The notes below the pieces were generated by a model, which saw nothing but the letters and a program-made list of their open reading frames with translations, made no database searches and had not been told where the DNA came from. A program made the translations under genes and the position numbers. From Leptolyngbyaceae cyanobacterium (GTDB lineage: Bacteria > Cyanobacteriota > Cyanobacteriia > Cyanobacteriales > Aerosakkonemataceae): 64,000 nt of DNA. Location: positions 1 to 64,000 of the forward strand of contig DATNQN010000096.1 of the NCBI GenBank assembly GCA_036703985.1. The letters run 5' to 3'. This document shows positions 63,927 to 64,000 of this stretch, in pieces (within the stretch, counting starts at the first letter, position 1; each line of letters begins with the position of its first letter).

Positions 63927-64000
63927 CTAACTGAGAGAAGCATTACTGCGATCGTAACTTGCTCTGAGGCTGGGATCGATCTTGCCAGAAACATTACTCA
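63927..64000 (-). CDS. Possible 3' end of a gene cut by the window edge
   Basis: A minus-strand frame open to the edge ends ...GKIDPSLRASYDRSNASLS before a TAG at 63927-63929. The polar C-terminal composition looks protein-like, and a terminator lies 114 nt beyond the stop. The piece is too short to identify. A competing frame closes within the window and is less convincing. Confidence 0.35.
   Translation of the reverse strand, partial: SNVSGKIDPSLRASYDRSNASLS

Overview
The window reads as chromosomal DNA of a cyanobacterium, most likely a filamentous one. The octamer GCGATCGC (HIP1) occurs throughout. There is a cyanobacterial rnpB, a tRNA-Ile(CAU) of the plastid trnI-CAU type, an ACT-domain malic enzyme, a Wza/Wzc-type export pair, a 37-nt-repeat CRISPR array, and TnpB-family elements with cyanobacterial end structures. 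These family assignments come from motif recognition alone; no database search was run.

Layout. 1-6 kb: tRNA-Ile(CAU), a secreted or anchored protein, a CNNM/HlyC-type transporter, queC, a Gfo/Idh/MocA oxidoreductase and an SGNH hydrolase. 6.0-6.7 kb: a self-contained unit with a yybP-ykoY-like (Mn2+) riboswitch, a 46-codon membrane-peptide ORF and a strong terminator. 6.8-9 kb: malic enzyme, a long palindrome and a 5'-truncated, stop-interrupted SDH-type protease relic. 9.3-17.9 kb: an uncharacterised membrane protein and the rimP-nusA-ylxR-infB translation operon, whose leader holds an omegaRNA-like relic and an intrinsic terminator. 18-28 kb: an MscS-like channel, small enzymes, a histidine kinase, a response-regulator/diguanylate cyclase, a second Gfo/Idh oxidoreductase, a solo omegaRNA/right-end relic and rnc. 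28.7-30.7 kb: rnpB with a repeat-derived insertion, then a complete TnpB element. 30.7-38.2 kb: CorA, a methyltransferase, CIRCE-controlled groEL, an M4 metalloprotease facing an emfourin-type inhibitor, fabG and trxA. 38.7-46.5 kb: a 2OG-Fe(II) dioxygenase joined to a BMP-type nucleoside ABC importer whose second permease gene lies about 2.2 kb away, behind three unrelated genes. 46.6-53.2 kb: an M24 aminopeptidase, a DUF4332 protein, a TetR regulator and a tandem M16 peptidase pair. 53.4-54.6 kb: a 14-repeat CRISPR array without cas genes, whose leader appears to lie on the right. 54.7-61.5 kb: minus-strand SLBB export protein, tyrosine autokinase and GH116 glycosidase. 61.5-64 kb: a MITE-like palindrome, a possible sRNA terminator, a pentapeptide-repeat protein and the edge of another gene.

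The observations most worth a second look are the Mn2+-type riboswitch controlling a peptide-sized membrane protein; two TnpB-less omegaRNA-like relics, one of them inside the rimP leader; the dispersed-repeat insertion in rnpB; the protease/inhibitor pair; and the dioxygenase fused by context to a split nucleoside importer.
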